Assembly: GCA_028554795.2 (NCBI GenBank)
Contig: CM068825.1
Coordinates: 159,011,553 to 159,075,552 of the forward strand
Reading direction: 5' to 3'
Source: Sinohyriopsis cumingii
Lineage: Eukaryota; Mollusca; Bivalvia; Unionida; Unionidae
Length of the DNA stretch: 64,000 bases
The translations under genes and the position numbers were made by a program. Under the pieces are notes generated by a model that saw only the letters and a list, made by a program, of their open reading frames with translations, was not told the origin of the DNA and ran no database searches. Positions 44,425 through 56,759 of this stretch are shown here, piece after piece. Each line of letters starts with the position of its first letter. The stretch's first letter is position 1.

Positions 44425-45940
44425 CTTATATCAACAAAGACTTAAACCGTCATTAGAAGTTTCGGTTCTGGGTAAATCCAAGATAAGCCAGCCTTTTGTC
44501 TAAGGGATTGTATTTTACGCGTTGAAAACTTCGATTAAATCTGTTCTGACGAATCGTTGCAGGGCTCAGGACCCGTGGCTCTTTAAAGACAAGAAAACGA
44601 TACCTTTAGTTCTAATTTGAGAATGAATTTTTATCGCATGTCTGAGTTGAATTCTACTCAACTAACTACTAAAATATATTTTTTCGATTAGTTACAGTAA
44701 ATATTTACAGTTTTGTTTCAATAATGGGAATTTGCACACATATACGATTGTGCAACATGAATGTAAGTAATACTCGCACACCCATGGATGAAGCAATTGT
44801 GGTCAACTTTCTGCGACCCTAATTGAACAATACGTGTCTTAACAGGACAAGATGTATAGCAGGGTTTAATATCGTGAATTATGATAGCTGTTAAATTGTT
44901 CCGGTAGCCCTCTGAGTCTAAGTAAAATCCTCTCTAATCAGGCATAATTACTGACGAACTGAATGGTAGCCTCTATATGACACGTAGATAAATCATTCGT
45001 TTCATCTGTCCGGTATTATTTGCACTAGATCGAATCAAAAATATTTTTTTAAAGTATGCACTTTTGTTGATAATACTGTAAGAAAGATATTTAATTTCAA
45101 CATATTGGTTAAATAATGATTAATTGCCGATTTCAGTGCGTGCAATATATCACTTAGAGACGGACGCTTTACAGCCATTGAAGATGTACAACTATAGTAG
45201 TTCCTGTCTGATATCAAATGTCTGGAAAGTAAAACTAATTCAGCTTATAACCATCCCCAAAACTTACGCCAACATGAATTTTACCAAATGAAATCAAAAG
45301 GATTCATATAACTTGCGTACAAACTTCAAAATAATTAACTTTGCTCTCTGCGTATACTTTCACAGTTCATGACAAAGATTATGTTTTGCAAGCTAAATTA
45401 ATATATCCCTTTTATACTTTCCAGTCTGTGAAACGGTTTTAATTGATATTAATTGAGACTGCTACGGTGTGGCTCGTAACACGATCGAATCGATGTACCG
45501 TGTTTGTAATGTAATGGAATACCGTGGGATTGCTTTTCCGGCATATGTTAGCTATACTGATGGGTTTTATAAATATCCATGTTTTGCTATAAGATATTAT
45601 TGGCCAATAGAGTATGAATAACATTATATGTTATTTACGTATTTCCATCGATATTGTTAAAGGTTCATGTGATGCAGTCATACAATATTCGTATCAATGC
45701 AACGTAAATGCCAGTTTAAATTTGTGTAAAACGTAACAATATCTAATCATGTACGTAAATGTTTGGATTACCTTGCTTAAATATGAACAACACCGTAGGC
45801 GATATATACCATCACTACAAATATGCATCATTAACTTGGTAATACTCTTGACGTGAGATAACCTTTGTCAACATAATGAAAGAATCACTGGAAAGTATTA
45901 TATCGAATGTGTACGACAATCGTGAAGATTCGAGCTCTGT
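44425..45940. other. no gene seen; possible intron of the Ly6-type gene
   Basis: Searched on the minus strand for the second half of a three-finger domain (a CN-ending Cys cluster) without success. The Ly6 gene's next exon is probably left of this interval or outside the window. Confidence 0.4.
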
Positions 45941-45949
45941 AAATCTTAC

Positions 45950-46078
45950 CAAGTTTTGTGTCCCCTCTATACTGAACACAATATTTCTCGTTGACCGAGC
46001 AGTTGACTGCAGGAATATCGCCATATTCACATCTGGCATTTGTTATTGACATGCATCTGACACAACGAAGTGCGTCAC
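45950..46078 (-). CDS. Ly6/uPAR (three-finger) domain exon, partial gene
   Basis: Minus strand: acceptor cttttgtttcag|GTGACG, 129 bp, donor CTTG|GTAAGA, with both introns in phase 1. The peptide reads DALRCVRCMSITNARC then EYGDIPAVNCSVNEKYCVQY. The spacing LxC-x2-C-x7-C-x9-C-x6-C and the NCS..EKYC block are characteristic of the first half of Ly6/quiver-type three-finger domains, which are secreted or GPI-anchored. The phase-1/phase-1 structure fits known Ly6 gene organisation. The signal-peptide exon (to the right) and the CN-terminated second half plus GPI signal (to the left) were not found. No stops or damage, so probably an active host gene. Confidence 0.8.
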
Positions 46079-46084
46079 CTGAAA

Positions 46085-46845
46085 CAAAAGAAAGGCAATT
46101 AATTACAAAACCAGTTAACCAAATTAATAACCACTAATTTGATAACAGTTTTATTACTATTTTGCGTTGGATTCGATGTCATTTATCTGAAACAATTTTT
46201 TAACGCGACTCACATTATTAGCAAAATGTTATAGCAATATTGGTCACGTCACACCTTCAGTCATCTGAGAAATAAGGTCAAGGTCAGTTTTTCGCCGTTG
46301 TTTCCCAATAATGTCCTCAGAACTTTAGATCTTGACAGATTTTTTTAAGGTGACAGTTTATTGATGTAATTTAGACTTTATGATTATTTGGACATAGCTA
46401 TACTCTAATTGCAGAATCAGAGATTCCTCCCAGACGATAAATTTCGGCAATGTTTTGCTGTTTCAGTCTAAAGTCACGGCAACTTCCTTATTGTTATGAT
46501 ATAAACAAAATAAAAACCCAACCAAAAGAACAACATCGAATCAAATGCAAAAAAGTAATCAGTCAGTTCTCATTGTTGTTGGTGTAAATCAAATAGAAAA
46601 AAAATCAAGTTCTTCTGCTTTAATTTTTTCACCTGAGAAAGAATCTTACCTTTGCGTTCAGCAAGCTTTATTTCCCTAAAATGGTCATTAAGGTCCGCAG
46701 AGAAAAACAATTAACGATTTGTCATTGAAGTTTAATACTGAAACAAAATATTTGATACACAACTACGTCGGACAGGAACTTAAAATGACCTCGGTTTATT
46801 AGGGAAAATATTGCCAATTATGACACATAAAAGAATTTTTTTAAT
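46085..46845. other. no gene seen; likely intron upstream of the Ly6 exon
   Basis: A further acceptor/donor pair on the minus strand (ttttgtttcag at 46,731-46,741; AAAG|GTAAGA at 46,647) brackets about 84 bp with stops in all frames, so at most an untranslated exon. Confidence 0.35.
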
Positions 46846-46848
46846 ATA

Positions 46849-46849
<1 letters not shown>

Positions 46850-46887
<38 letters not shown>

Positions 46888-46891
46888 CGCA
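46850..46891. repeat. (GT)n(GC)n microsatellite
   Basis: About 15 GT units followed by six GC units. Confidence 0.95.
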
Positions 46892-47040
46892 GGGATTGTC
46901 TGTAAAAATGGCGTAGGCGAAGAGAGTCTTCGAACTTTGTACCCCGAGCCTGACGCACCTCCCATCCCCGAGACCGACATCCCTGGTGATCGCCTGCGCC
47001 GCCTTCCCGCTGAATCCATCTATGTGTATGTGCGCGTGTA
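46892..47040. other. short GC-rich block, nature unknown
   Basis: Strikingly GC-rich against its flanks. One plus phase reads GVGEESLRTLYPEPDAPPIP and one minus phase is Gly/Ser/Arg-rich; neither has paired splice sites. It could be a repeat or small exon. Confidence 0.3.
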
Positions 47041-47044
47041 GATG

Positions 47045-48585
47045 TTTGTAGAAGCCTTAAGGAGGATCGTTTTATTATATTTCGATATGACATATAAGCC
47101 GGGAAAGAACCGAAACTAAGCATAACATCACATTTTCCTTAAATTTCACCTTTTCTTTATTTCATTCGTCGACAGAAAATATCCAAGGGTTCATAATTTC
47201 ATTTTGCAATATTCCACTTTTTATTTGATTTCGAATATTTTTCAAGCTTGGTCTCACTAAAATGCTAACATTTCACATTAGCAGCATGTAGTTTATCCGT
47301 CTGAGTCTTGGATTCAATCACTGTTGACATATATCGTATGCGTAACAGATATCAATACAAGTCTTATGAAATAAAAAAGCCACTTTTTTAATTTCTTCTT
47401 CTCGCATTCTTGGAGTAGAACCACGATGATTAGATCGATGCACTGTAGTTTTTCTATGAGATAGAAAAATACACTATATTGTCTGGCCTTGGCATGGGGC
47501 CAAACTGAACGTTGTACTTGTTTTGTGAGTTTTTGTTTCTCCCTCTAATCCTTTCTGATTTAAGCTATTTGTTTATCAGTTATATCAGTATTATTGTAAA
47601 TATGTGCTATTAGGTAAACCGCTTGAAAATTTTAACTATCCTGCCATCCTTGTTTACTAATCCATTTTCTAAAATTTTGAGTTCATTTTTTCTAAAACTG
47701 AATTCTTTCCAAAGTTTGTAGTCTCTTACTGAAAAGGCGAATCATTAGTTGCGCAGCATTATTAATGCACTTCATGCACGTTTGCATGCAGGTACCGAAG
47801 CGCTGGATAACACTATCGTCACCTTTTAGGTGTGGATTATGTTAGCAACATGACAATAACCAAAATATAAAAAACACAATTCGAATTTTGATACGCAGTC
47901 TCGTACCATCGAGGTTAAAGAGATATGGTCTGCTAAAATTTACTTCCAAAGCAAATCAAGGTACAATTCCATTATCTCATACCCATTTGATCACGTCATG
48001 ACAATTTCTTGTTCAATACTGGACCCAGGAATTAAGCAAATTATTATATAAAACGTGCAGGAATGGAGAGCTTTCTTAGTAAACAGTTCCACAGACTCTA
48101 TTGCAGTCGTTAATAATGATAAGCGAACACCTCACATTGTATAAGCATTTGATTCATGCATTGTTTTCAGGTAGAGCAATATTTCTCATGACTGGCTTTC
48201 GCTGTCACTGAAATGGCTTAAATATTTCTTCTTTTCTGTTTTCTTTGGAGTGGAGTTGGGTAAGATATTCATATTGGCCAGAATCAGGATACTTTAAGAT
48301 TAGCACACAGTTCTAATAGACAATTTATCGACCTTTAGTATAACAGGGACTAAGTTCTATTCGTAGACCCAAATCATTTGTTAAGAGAAAATAAATATCG
48401 ATATAATTCAATCAGCTGGCTGTCAGACAGGCTAATAATATTGCAGTATTCAATCATTTTATGTGCATCCATTCTACCGTGACATTGGGGATGCTCGGTA
48501 CCATATCGAAATGCTTTAGCCATGTCTATATTGCAACGTCTGCAAATGCTTCTGATATTTGGCTTTAAATATTTTGATTGTATTA
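47045..48585. other. no gene seen
   Basis: AT-rich stretch without frames, arrays or transposon ends that I could recognise. Confidence 0.45.
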
Positions 48586-48587
48586 TA

Positions 48588-48710
48588 GGTTACTGCATTT
48601 GTATGGGAAAATATGAACGAGTTTTGGGATGGAATACTGCACGACCTTGGGAGTGCAGTATATCCTTCTGACAAAACAAGTTCATATTTTCCCATACAAA
48701 TGCAGCAACC
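48588..48710. mobile_element. palindrome at the end of foldback copy C
   Basis: Begins ggttactgcatttgtatggg, ends cccatacaaatgcagcaacc; inner arms aaaatatgaacgagtttt and aaaacaagttcatatttt also pair. The best-preserved copy of this palindrome in the window. Confidence 0.9.
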
Positions 48711-48928
48711 TTTTTATTATATGCTCATTTTTTTATTCTATCTATGGTTTAATTATATAAACACAATACACTACAAGAAACAACGAAAATGAATGTATGC
48801 CGCGTTCCAAACTAAATACACAAGTGCATATTCATCATTACACAAATCAACATTATTACTGCGCACATAACTCCGCCCAGATAAATTTGAACTTAGTCGC
48901 ACGCTCGACATAACCTTCGAAAGAAAAT

Positions 48929-51196
48929 AATAATAATAGTAATAATAATAATAATGAGGACTTTGTATGGCGCCTAATTTTTAGAAGCTATAAGCGCTTT
49001 ACAACATTACACAACACCTATAAAGATAAAAAACATATAATGATATGATTACAAAAACAAACACCATGAAATTAGAAAACATTAAAAATAAAAATGCTGA
49101 GAATATTTAAGGTAGGAAACATTATTAGGTCTTTAAGTTTGTTCCTGCAGTCGAAATAAGTGGGTTTCGAGAGCCCTCTTGAATGTGATAACTGTGTCTT
49201 TGTGTCTAAGCTCAAAAGGCAATTCATTCCACGTTACTGGGCCCTGGTATGCAAAAGAACCCTGTCCATATGACATTGTTTCCATAGTGGGAATAATGAG
49301 TATACGATTGTCAGAAGTGGAGCGTAAGTATCGTGCTGGTGTATACACATGGGTGAGGTCGGATAGGTATGTTGGACTAGAGTCCGACAGTGAAATGTAG
49401 CACAGACAACACATTTTGTGTTTGATTCTGGATCGAATGGATTGCCAGTTTAGGGTACAGAGCAGCGAGGAGGTGTGCTCTGATCGTGATACTCTAAGTA
49501 TGATCCGAGCAGCTGTGTTTTGAACTTGTTTAAGTTTCTGGAGTAGATATTGAGATGAACCACACAGAATTGAGTTACAATAGTCCAGTCTTGAAAGTAC
49601 TAATGAACACACAAGTGTTTTAGTGGCAACAACTGAAAGATATTTTTTGCGAATCGAGCTGATGCGTCGCAGCTCAATATATGCAGCTTTACCTATGTTC
49701 ATGACATGTTGGTGCAATGTGTGAGTACTGTCCAGAGTAAAACCTAGGTTTCATACTGATTGTGTGAATTTAATGTTGGTGTTGCTGATATTTATTGTTT
49801 GAGGTAAAGAATTTGAATGAGAAAGTCTTTGTGTTGTGATAAGAATGGCCTCAGTTTCATCATCATTCATCTGCAGCTTGTTACATGTCATCCATGATTT
49901 CACATCAGAAATGCACCTCTCTACACCTTGGATGGTAGCATCAACTTCAGCTGGGTGGCTAGATTTGTTTATTTGTGTGTCATCAGCGTACAATTGGTGA
50001 GACACTGGATGATGATCTATGACACTTGAGAGCGACTGAGTGTACAGAATGAAGAGAACAGGTCCAAAAACAGACCCCTGTGGAACACCACAACATAGAT
50101 CAACTGGGTTGGAGTGTATTCCATTTGCAGCTACAATTTGTGTCCTGATGACCAAGTAGGACTTGAACCACAGTAAGGCTGTATCATGAATGTCATATAC
50201 ATGCTGGAGACGGTGAAGTAATATATCATGGTATATTGTGTCAAATGCTGCAGACAAATCAAGTAGGGTGAGGACTGTAATCTTTCCGCTATCCAACGCA
50301 GACAGAATGTCATTAACTACTTTTAGAAGAGTATTTTCAGTACTGTGGCAAGGGCGATATGCAGATTGTACATTGCTAAAAAGACTGTCTGAATTTAGAT
50401 GAGATACGAGCTGGGATAGAACAACATTTTCTAAGATTTGTGATATAAATGGGAGATTAGAAACTGGGCGGTAGTTCTTTAAATCGTTATGGTCTAGTGT
50501 TGGTTTCTTCAGCAGAGGCTTTACAATGGCAGTTTTGAAAAATGATGGGAATTCCCCGGATGAGAGAGAGGTATTAAAAACATCAGTTAGTGAAGGCAAT
50601 ACTGGATCTAAGCACTCAAACAACTGTGATGTTGGAATTGAATCAAGTTCACATGACTTCGTTGCACTCTTCATCAGGATTGTACGTACGAAATCCATAG
50701 AGACAGGTTCAAATGCTGCTAATGGTTGCCGCTCAAATTCTGTATCCCAACTGTATGGTGACGACGAGTCAATTGAAATTGTGGTGTCAAGCTTATCTCT
50801 AATAGTTTGTACTTTGTCAGGGAAGAAATTTGCAAACATGTCCGGAAGGTCAACTGGAGAGAAGGTAGTTGGAAGTGGTGTAGATTTGTTCCTTGACATT
50901 AGCTTGTTAGTAATCTCGAAGAGCTCTTTGCAGCTGGAACTTTCCATGATCTTAGTAGTGTAGTGGGCTGATTTCGCTGCATGGACTATATTTGTGACAT
51001 TCTTCTTAGCGGCTTCATAGATTTGCTTATGAATAGTGAGTCTGGTGGAAAGCCAAAGCCTCTCAGCTTTACGGCGGTCTCTTTAAACAGTGCGAAGCTG
51101 GTCCCTAACACTGCTATACCATGGAGAACACCTTTGAACTGATACTCTGCACTTGGTAGTTGGTGCATGTTTGTCAAGCAATGAACGCAGGCAGTT
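48929..51196 (-). mobile_element. 5'-truncated CR1/L2-like LINE nested in copy C
   Basis: 2,268 bp on the minus strand, flanked by AAAAT duplications (48,924-48,928 and 51,197-51,201). It starts in the endonuclease-RT linker and ends with a 3' UTR containing tgtaaagcgcttatagcttc and an (ATT)n tail (48,929-48,953), both typical of CR1/L2-type elements. Confidence 0.93.
49133..51175 (-). pseudogene. LINE reverse transcriptase ORF with two nonsense codons
   Basis: One minus-strand phase is open from the linker (DKHAPTTKC..., near 51,175) to a stop at 49,133, except for TAA at 51,083-51,085 and TGA at 49,751-49,753. RT motifs in order: 'NYRPVSNLPFISQILENVV', 'SAYRPCHSTE', 'LDLSAAFDTI' (catalytic Asp), 'GVPQGSVFGPVLFI', 'YADDTQI' (catalytic box intact) and 'KTLVCSLVLSRLDYCNSILC', then a Trp/Arg-rich C-terminus. 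This organisation is that of the CR1/L2 branch. The TGA lies at a position (V*NLGFTLD) where one C-to-T change explains it. No frameshift exists, so the copy is young. Confidence 0.92.
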
Positions 51197-52283
51197 AAAA
51201 TGGCGTGTCTAGTTAAAATTGAAATTTGGAGTCATATTGTGAATGAATGTGCATTGCAACAACTTTTCCATTTGATCTGGAATGAATAGATTTTGGTATT
51301 TTTCTCGATTCTAGGAAATTTTGTAATTATGGACTGGATTTGTATGTGACGATTCCACATGAATTACATGAGATTTAATAAGCTAGAGAGAAGCGTGTTG
51401 ACATCTACAAATGTGTTTCTGTTTCTGTCATTGAATGTTTGAAATCATAATGTGGGAGAAATATGAAGTCTTTCTATTGCAATTATCAAAAAGACGCTAT
51501 GGAATTTAATGCTTATTTCATTTTGAGTGCAGTAAGGAGGATGCAATTGCACTTGTCATCGAAACTACAGCACAATTTCGAAATGTATAATCCAGATTGA
51601 AAACCTATGACGTGGCTCATGTAATTCGGATTTGCAGAATACGTAAATATATTTTGATGAAATTCAGGATGTAAAACTGTAAGTATATTTTATTTTGACA
51701 TTCTTATCACCAGCTAAAGAAGAGAGTATATGACTTGTCACTTGTATGTTATTTATAAGGACCTTATCTTGCGTCTTTTATATACTGTAGCTTTCCTAAA
51801 TCCGTAACATTGTATCAACGCGGAATATGACAAAACAGCTGGTATGTGGCAGTCCAAGGAACATCTGTTTTAGTTCACTCAGAAACAAATTTAAACAACC
51901 ACAACGTAAAGAGCTTCTTACGCGAGTGTACATGATTTGTGTACAAATCAAGAGTGCTTGCGTCTGCGTCCATTGTTTGTTTGCAGTAGAAGGTAGTTTC
52001 TTTATGCACGTGAATGCTATATATATATATGTGTATTGTCGCGCGATTTCAGTATCGGGTAATACTGAACGATTCTGACAATGTAAAGTTAACGGGGGGA
52101 AAAATGAGCATATAATAATAAATACTTTATTACGCTCCGTCAGACCATAACCATCAATAATTCAATCTACGAATACTGTTTTTGCAATTTTGCTCATTCA
52201 TATCGTATTCTCTTTGTTTCTCAGCTACACGGTTTTTCTAAAACATATATTACTTTTGTATGTGTTCATACCAAAAACAGAAA

Positions 52284-52410
52284 TCATAGTCAACCAGATG
52301 TCATGGTCAAACAGAGGTCATAGTCAAGCAACGGTCATAGTCATACAGTTGTCATATTCAGACGGAGGTCATAAACAAACAGAGGTCATGTTCACAGAGA
52401 GGTTATGATT
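52284..52410. repeat. 17-bp minisatellite, about 7 copies
   Basis: Unit tcatagtcaaacagagg, seven imperfect copies in exact 17-bp register. Confidence 0.93.
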
Positions 52411-52414
52411 TAGG

Positions 52415-52800
52415 AAAAATCCAACATATCCATCATTTGTATCATTCTGCTTGAATATGCCAAGACATAGCTGTATTTCGCTGCAATAAAAATACACGAT
52501 TAGGAGCAGGGGAATGTGTTGACCATTTATAGTTTCCATAGTTAACACTCTACTGAATAAATTTCATCAGCTGTTCACTAACAAACCAGAATCATATGTT
52601 GGCATGAAGCATGACGCTAAGCAACCTAAGGTTTTGATGATCATGAAACAATTATTTCAAGGTAAGAGGTTGTGGTTATTCTTTGGCAGCATGTTGTGTT
52701 ACCTTTGGATGTGTATATCCGAAAGTCCATCTGTTATAACTTCGTTGAGTATTGAAAATAGATCAGTTTCATAGAGAATGTTAAGGGGCTTTGACTTTCA
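52415..52800. other. no gene seen
   Basis: Nothing recognised. Confidence 0.35.
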
Positions 52801-52809
52801 GCGAAAATA

Positions 52810-53480
52810 GAGTCTAGATCGTCTGCTAATCGTTTACACTGGTTTAACGTAATCCTAAATCTAAACGCTTGAATACGAATCTTGACTCCACTGAAAACGA
52901 AACTTCAATCGACCTCAACAACATATCAGAATCCGTGTTAATGCCTCTAAAACGAAATGTATGACAATCAGAGCAAAGCAGCAACTATGTAATAATGTGG
53001 ATTTACTTCTATAACTCTAAATGGCTTAAACGTGTTTAGTTTAAAAAATCAAAACTTCTTGGTATATACATTGATCAACGTCTCAGATGCAATGCAAATA
53101 TCGATCACATATTTGCAATGATCGTCAAAAGAATAACTCTTAAAATTACTGTTAAAATTTCTATGTCCCCAGTCACTTAAACATTATTTTTTGCGATATA
53201 TATGCCCACTGATAGAAGCAACCGTTCCACATCTAGAAACACGTCCAATTATAATCCATCCAGAACTAACATACCCCAGAAAACGGCACCCGAGTAAGCC
53301 TGAAACTTCCTACTTCGATTCCCCGAACCTTTTGTTTTCGTGTCTTCAGTGACTACCTATATATAAAGGTATTCCTTACGTTAAGGTAAACCTGATCTAT
53401 AAATCATTTTACAGATTATCTCTCCAACAGTAATATCACTATACGGGTTCTACCTCTGTTGAACCTTTGGGTCATGACTA
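52810..53480 (+). mobile_element. decayed Jockey/CR1-type LINE fragment
   Basis: Plus-strand pieces: 'KTKCMTIRAKQQLC' near 52,960, 'KLLGIYIDQRLRCNANIDHI' near 53,050, then 'MPTDRSN'/'CPLIEATVPH' where the usual ILPLIDYC sits near 53,200. These are the region after the YADD box of a LINE RT. Several frameshifts and stops. The RT core is absent. Confidence 0.75.
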
Positions 53481-53499
53481 GTTATCACAGCTTCTATCA

Positions 53500-54060
53500 C
53501 CCATGACTTCGAAAACAAGCTACATATTATGTGCAATCCGCGGTAAGAAAGTAACCAAAATGCATGGACGTTCTTGAGGTTGTATACGGTATGGCAAGTA
53601 GCAGTGTTGAAATAATCAGTAATTGCAAAAGCTATGCATAATATGCTGATGTAATTGTAACCGATGAGTCAGTTATAACTCGGTTTAACTTTAATCAATT
53701 TAACTAATTTTACGTGCCAGAAAATTCAACTATTTTGTTTAATTATGTATTTTTTTCGGCGTACTTAATTCAATATTAATGCAAGCTGTCAATCTAGACC
53801 GAGTCACAACAAAATCGTCTTTTCTAATATCGACAAATACATGAATATTTATAATGATCACACTGACAAAGAATCCGGTTAGCCTAAAATTACTATTTCA
53901 TGTCTATGTGTGCTTACCATTATAAGGGACCATGTGTAGATATGGATAGTAATTTTGTGAAATAGTGATTGATTTAAAATTGATCGCTGTTTTGTTTTTA
54001 GCTGACTACGGGAGGGGTTACTTCCCTGTTTCGCCAAATATTTCTTAACTTAATACGTGG
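53500..54060. other. no gene seen
   Basis: AT-rich spacer; nothing recognised. Confidence 0.4.
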
Positions 54061-54091
54061 CGTTTCGTTTATTCTCTCAACACAGAACAAT

Positions 54092-55200
54092 GGCAGTGAA
54101 AACTAAAGCGTCGAGATATCAAACACAACATCACATTTTATTCCAAATTTCAGAGAAAACTTTCTTTAATAAGTATGAGACTACCGAGCCAAGCTGGTAA
54201 AAAATGAAAACAAATTTGATGCTTCAGTAACGGACACGTGGTACGCGTAATCTTTGAATCGTATCTGAAACTGATATGGACTGCACACTTTAGTTTGACA
54301 CTTAAACATCACATGAACTGCTTAGTATTGTTTGCGTGCAAAAATGTCAAAGAACTAATTCGAAAACCACAGCTTGGACAGACAAATCGCCTTTTATATT
54401 AAAGCATTACTGTGGTTTATAATGGCAAAAAATCTGGTTGACTAAACTGTTTATTTTGGTCGATATAAATGGCATTAAACTTCCAAATGAATGTGGCAGT
54501 AAACATTTTAATCGCTTTGTAGTTCGAACGCATAATACAGATTTATCAAAGAAGCTAAAAAGATATTATATGGTGTTTTCAGAAACGTAATCGAAACATA
54601 TTAACAGCTTGATTTACTTGGGAGTGACCTTAGAAAAGGAACAAAATAACTAGGGTAGGTTTATGAAAAAAAGAAGGAATTACATAATATCGGGCAAGAA
54701 ACACTGAACCAGCTTCTGAGGAGTAACTTACTCGCTACGTCTGATGCGTTTCAAAAAGTGAAAGGTTTGATGGTTTTAAAGCGAATGTTCCATCTATAAT
54801 GATGAAGGCCACATCAATTAAACCAAAGTTTTGGGGTATTATATAGAAATGGATTCCGAACTCATCAGTCTTAAGTGGATCTACGAATATGATTACAAGG
54901 ACGCAGAAGAGGAGCGAAGCATGTACCTTAAACAATTTTCAGAAGCTTTTACTAATTATAATAGAGTAAAGCTATTGAAGAAATTTATCAGTGTTCAAGA
55001 AATTTGATGTTATTGCATACAAACGTACAAGGTCTGGTCGTACTCAAGTTGGCGTACTATTCAGTGACGGGTAATTTCAGTTACATTTGGTTGATATCAA
55101 TGACAACGGATGTATTAGATGCAACTGAGTCTGCCTTGGACAATATGAACTCTGTGGCAGAATATGCCGCTACGAATACTGAAAAACACATATACTAGTG
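54092..55200 (+). pseudogene. series of short coding-like frames upstream of the polymerase relic
   Basis: Plus-strand phases with protein-like runs between stops: MAVKTKASRYQTQHHILFQI (ATG 54,092), 'VDINGIKLPNECGSKHFNRF' near 54,460, 'ETLNQLLRSNLLATSDAFQK' near 54,700, a 51-codon frame from ATG 54,850 (MDSELISLKWIYEYDYKD...), and 'KKFDVIAYKRTRSGRTQVGV' near 54,985. They look like a decayed gene or genes with frameshifts. No family was recognised. Same strand and position make membership in the Polinton-type element plausible. Confidence 0.35.
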
Positions 55201-55889
55201 TTAAGCAATGGTCTCATGGTGCTCGATCTTATCTTAAATGTGGCATTGGAGTCAAATTCTGTAACCAAATTTGCCGGCAATGTTGATCTGTTCGTGAACA
55301 TAATCATGCACCTTAAACAAAAACACCTGTGACTGCACAAACATCTAAGATTGCACATGCACTTCTGATTACTTAGATAAATGCAGAAATAAATGAAATA
55401 ATAGCTAGGATAAAATAATTGCAGTTTTTGATCCTGAAAGAGTACAAAACTAAATATTAAACATATCCCACAACTGCATATAATAAAAACACCAAGTCCC
55501 ATGCAAAAGCTGACATACTTGAATTATGGAGACGTATACTTGCACTGCATCATCCTGTTCCACCACCAGCTGCCCATGCAGCAACGGTTAAAATGATTCA
55601 CCCGTGAGCATAATGTATGCATAGCATGAAGTTGTAGAAATGCTCACATACGTGCGATACTAGGCGAGTTTAAACAAAACAATTATCGTACTGAGGATAA
55701 ACAAAATAGCCATATAAATGAACAAAAGCGTCTGCGACATGGGTAAACACGTATTGCATCTGCTTTTACTATCAAAGCTACTGAGTATGTTCGCATAAAC
55801 GCACAACAACCACAAGTACCTAAATTTAAATTTCATACGCGTAGTGGGAGTTAGAAAATCACGTTATTCTTTATCAGCTACAAAGAACT

Positions 55890-56757
55890 GTCCGTGGTCA
55901 CTGTTAATGAAAACGGATCTGAGAAAAAAGGCCACAACTGAATTTCAGAAAAACATTGTCAAGCTAATGAACAATGCTTTGGTCGTGAAAACCAAAGAGA
56001 ATCTTCGGAAACGAATTCGAGTTGACGTTGCCAGTCATAGAGAACAAAACAAACGTCTAAGGCTCAAAGCTGACTCAGCGTTTGAGCCTCGGAAGTTCTT
56101 TGATCTTCAGATTGTTGCCGTTCGCCTTAAAATATCAAAACTATAGCCGATATAACCAATATGTTAGTTCATCCGTATTGGTTTTGTTGAAGGTGCTCAT
56201 GTACGAGTTTTACTATGACAAAAAAATCAAACCGTTTTGCCACGATCGGGTCAAGATTCTGTACACCGAGACTGACTCGCTTCTGATGTACATCACAACC
56301 AACTGCGTGCACAAATACATGGCACAACCATGTTTTGTAAACGAATTTGATACCAGTGATTATACGAAAGAACATCCGTTATTGTATAACACCAATGAAA
56401 AGTTTGTTGGTAAGTTCAAGGATGAGTATTAGTGTAAACCAATCGAAAGGTATGTGGCACCGCGACGTAAAATGTATGCAATATTGGTTGGACCACACAC
56501 TATGGAAAATGCAAAGACAGCACGCGTAATTGTGCAAAAGGATATCAAACACGAAATGTGCGAGTGAGGCGCGTTTGCGTTTGCCTATGAACGTAAAATT
56601 CTTAGCTCTATTTCGAACACAAGTTCCAGTAATAACTGCTCGCCCCATAATAAAGTGCATTTGCCTATTGCACGAGGACGTGATGAGTCTGGACATAGCC
56701 TGCCAGTCGTGCAATTGTGCTACACGATTGGATAGAAGAGCTGTGATCTATACCTAA
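55890..56757 (+). pseudogene. Polinton/Maverick-type protein-primed DNA polymerase B remnant
   Basis: Plus-strand pieces in the order of the PolB C-terminal half: 'RKKATTEFQKNIVKLMNNAL' then 'KTKENLRKRI' (55,920-56,010, usual FxKxxxKLMNNSxFGKTxEN, with FG lost); 'LMYEFYYDKK' then 'VKILYTETDSLLMYI' near 56,260, the YxDTDS catalytic box with Asp to Glu; 'FDTSDYTKEHPLLYNTNEKF' and 'VGKFKDEY' near 56,350-56,430; and 'IKHEMCE' near 56,550, followed by shifted-phase traces to 56,757. At least three frameshifts or stops. Such polymerases replicate Polintons and related adintovirus-like elements by protein priming. Capsid and integrase genes are not visible here. Confidence 0.85.
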
Positions 56758-56759
56758 TA

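Larger units (their letters stand above)
48714..52118 (-). mobile_element. foldback transposon copy C, split by a LINE insertion
   Basis: Terminal inverted repeats are perfect over 19 bp: TTATTATATGCTCATTTTT at 48,714-48,732 and its complement at 52,100-52,118. Interior 48,733-48,928 plus 51,202-52,099 is the reverse complement of copies A and B. The two parts join exactly once the LINE (48,929-51,196) and one AAAAT are removed, giving an element of about 1.13 kb. Confidence 0.92.

Noticed and set aside
46647-46730. Minus-strand acceptor/donor pair upstream of the Ly6 exon
   Set aside because: All three frames contain stops and there is no signal-peptide sequence; at most an untranslated exon.
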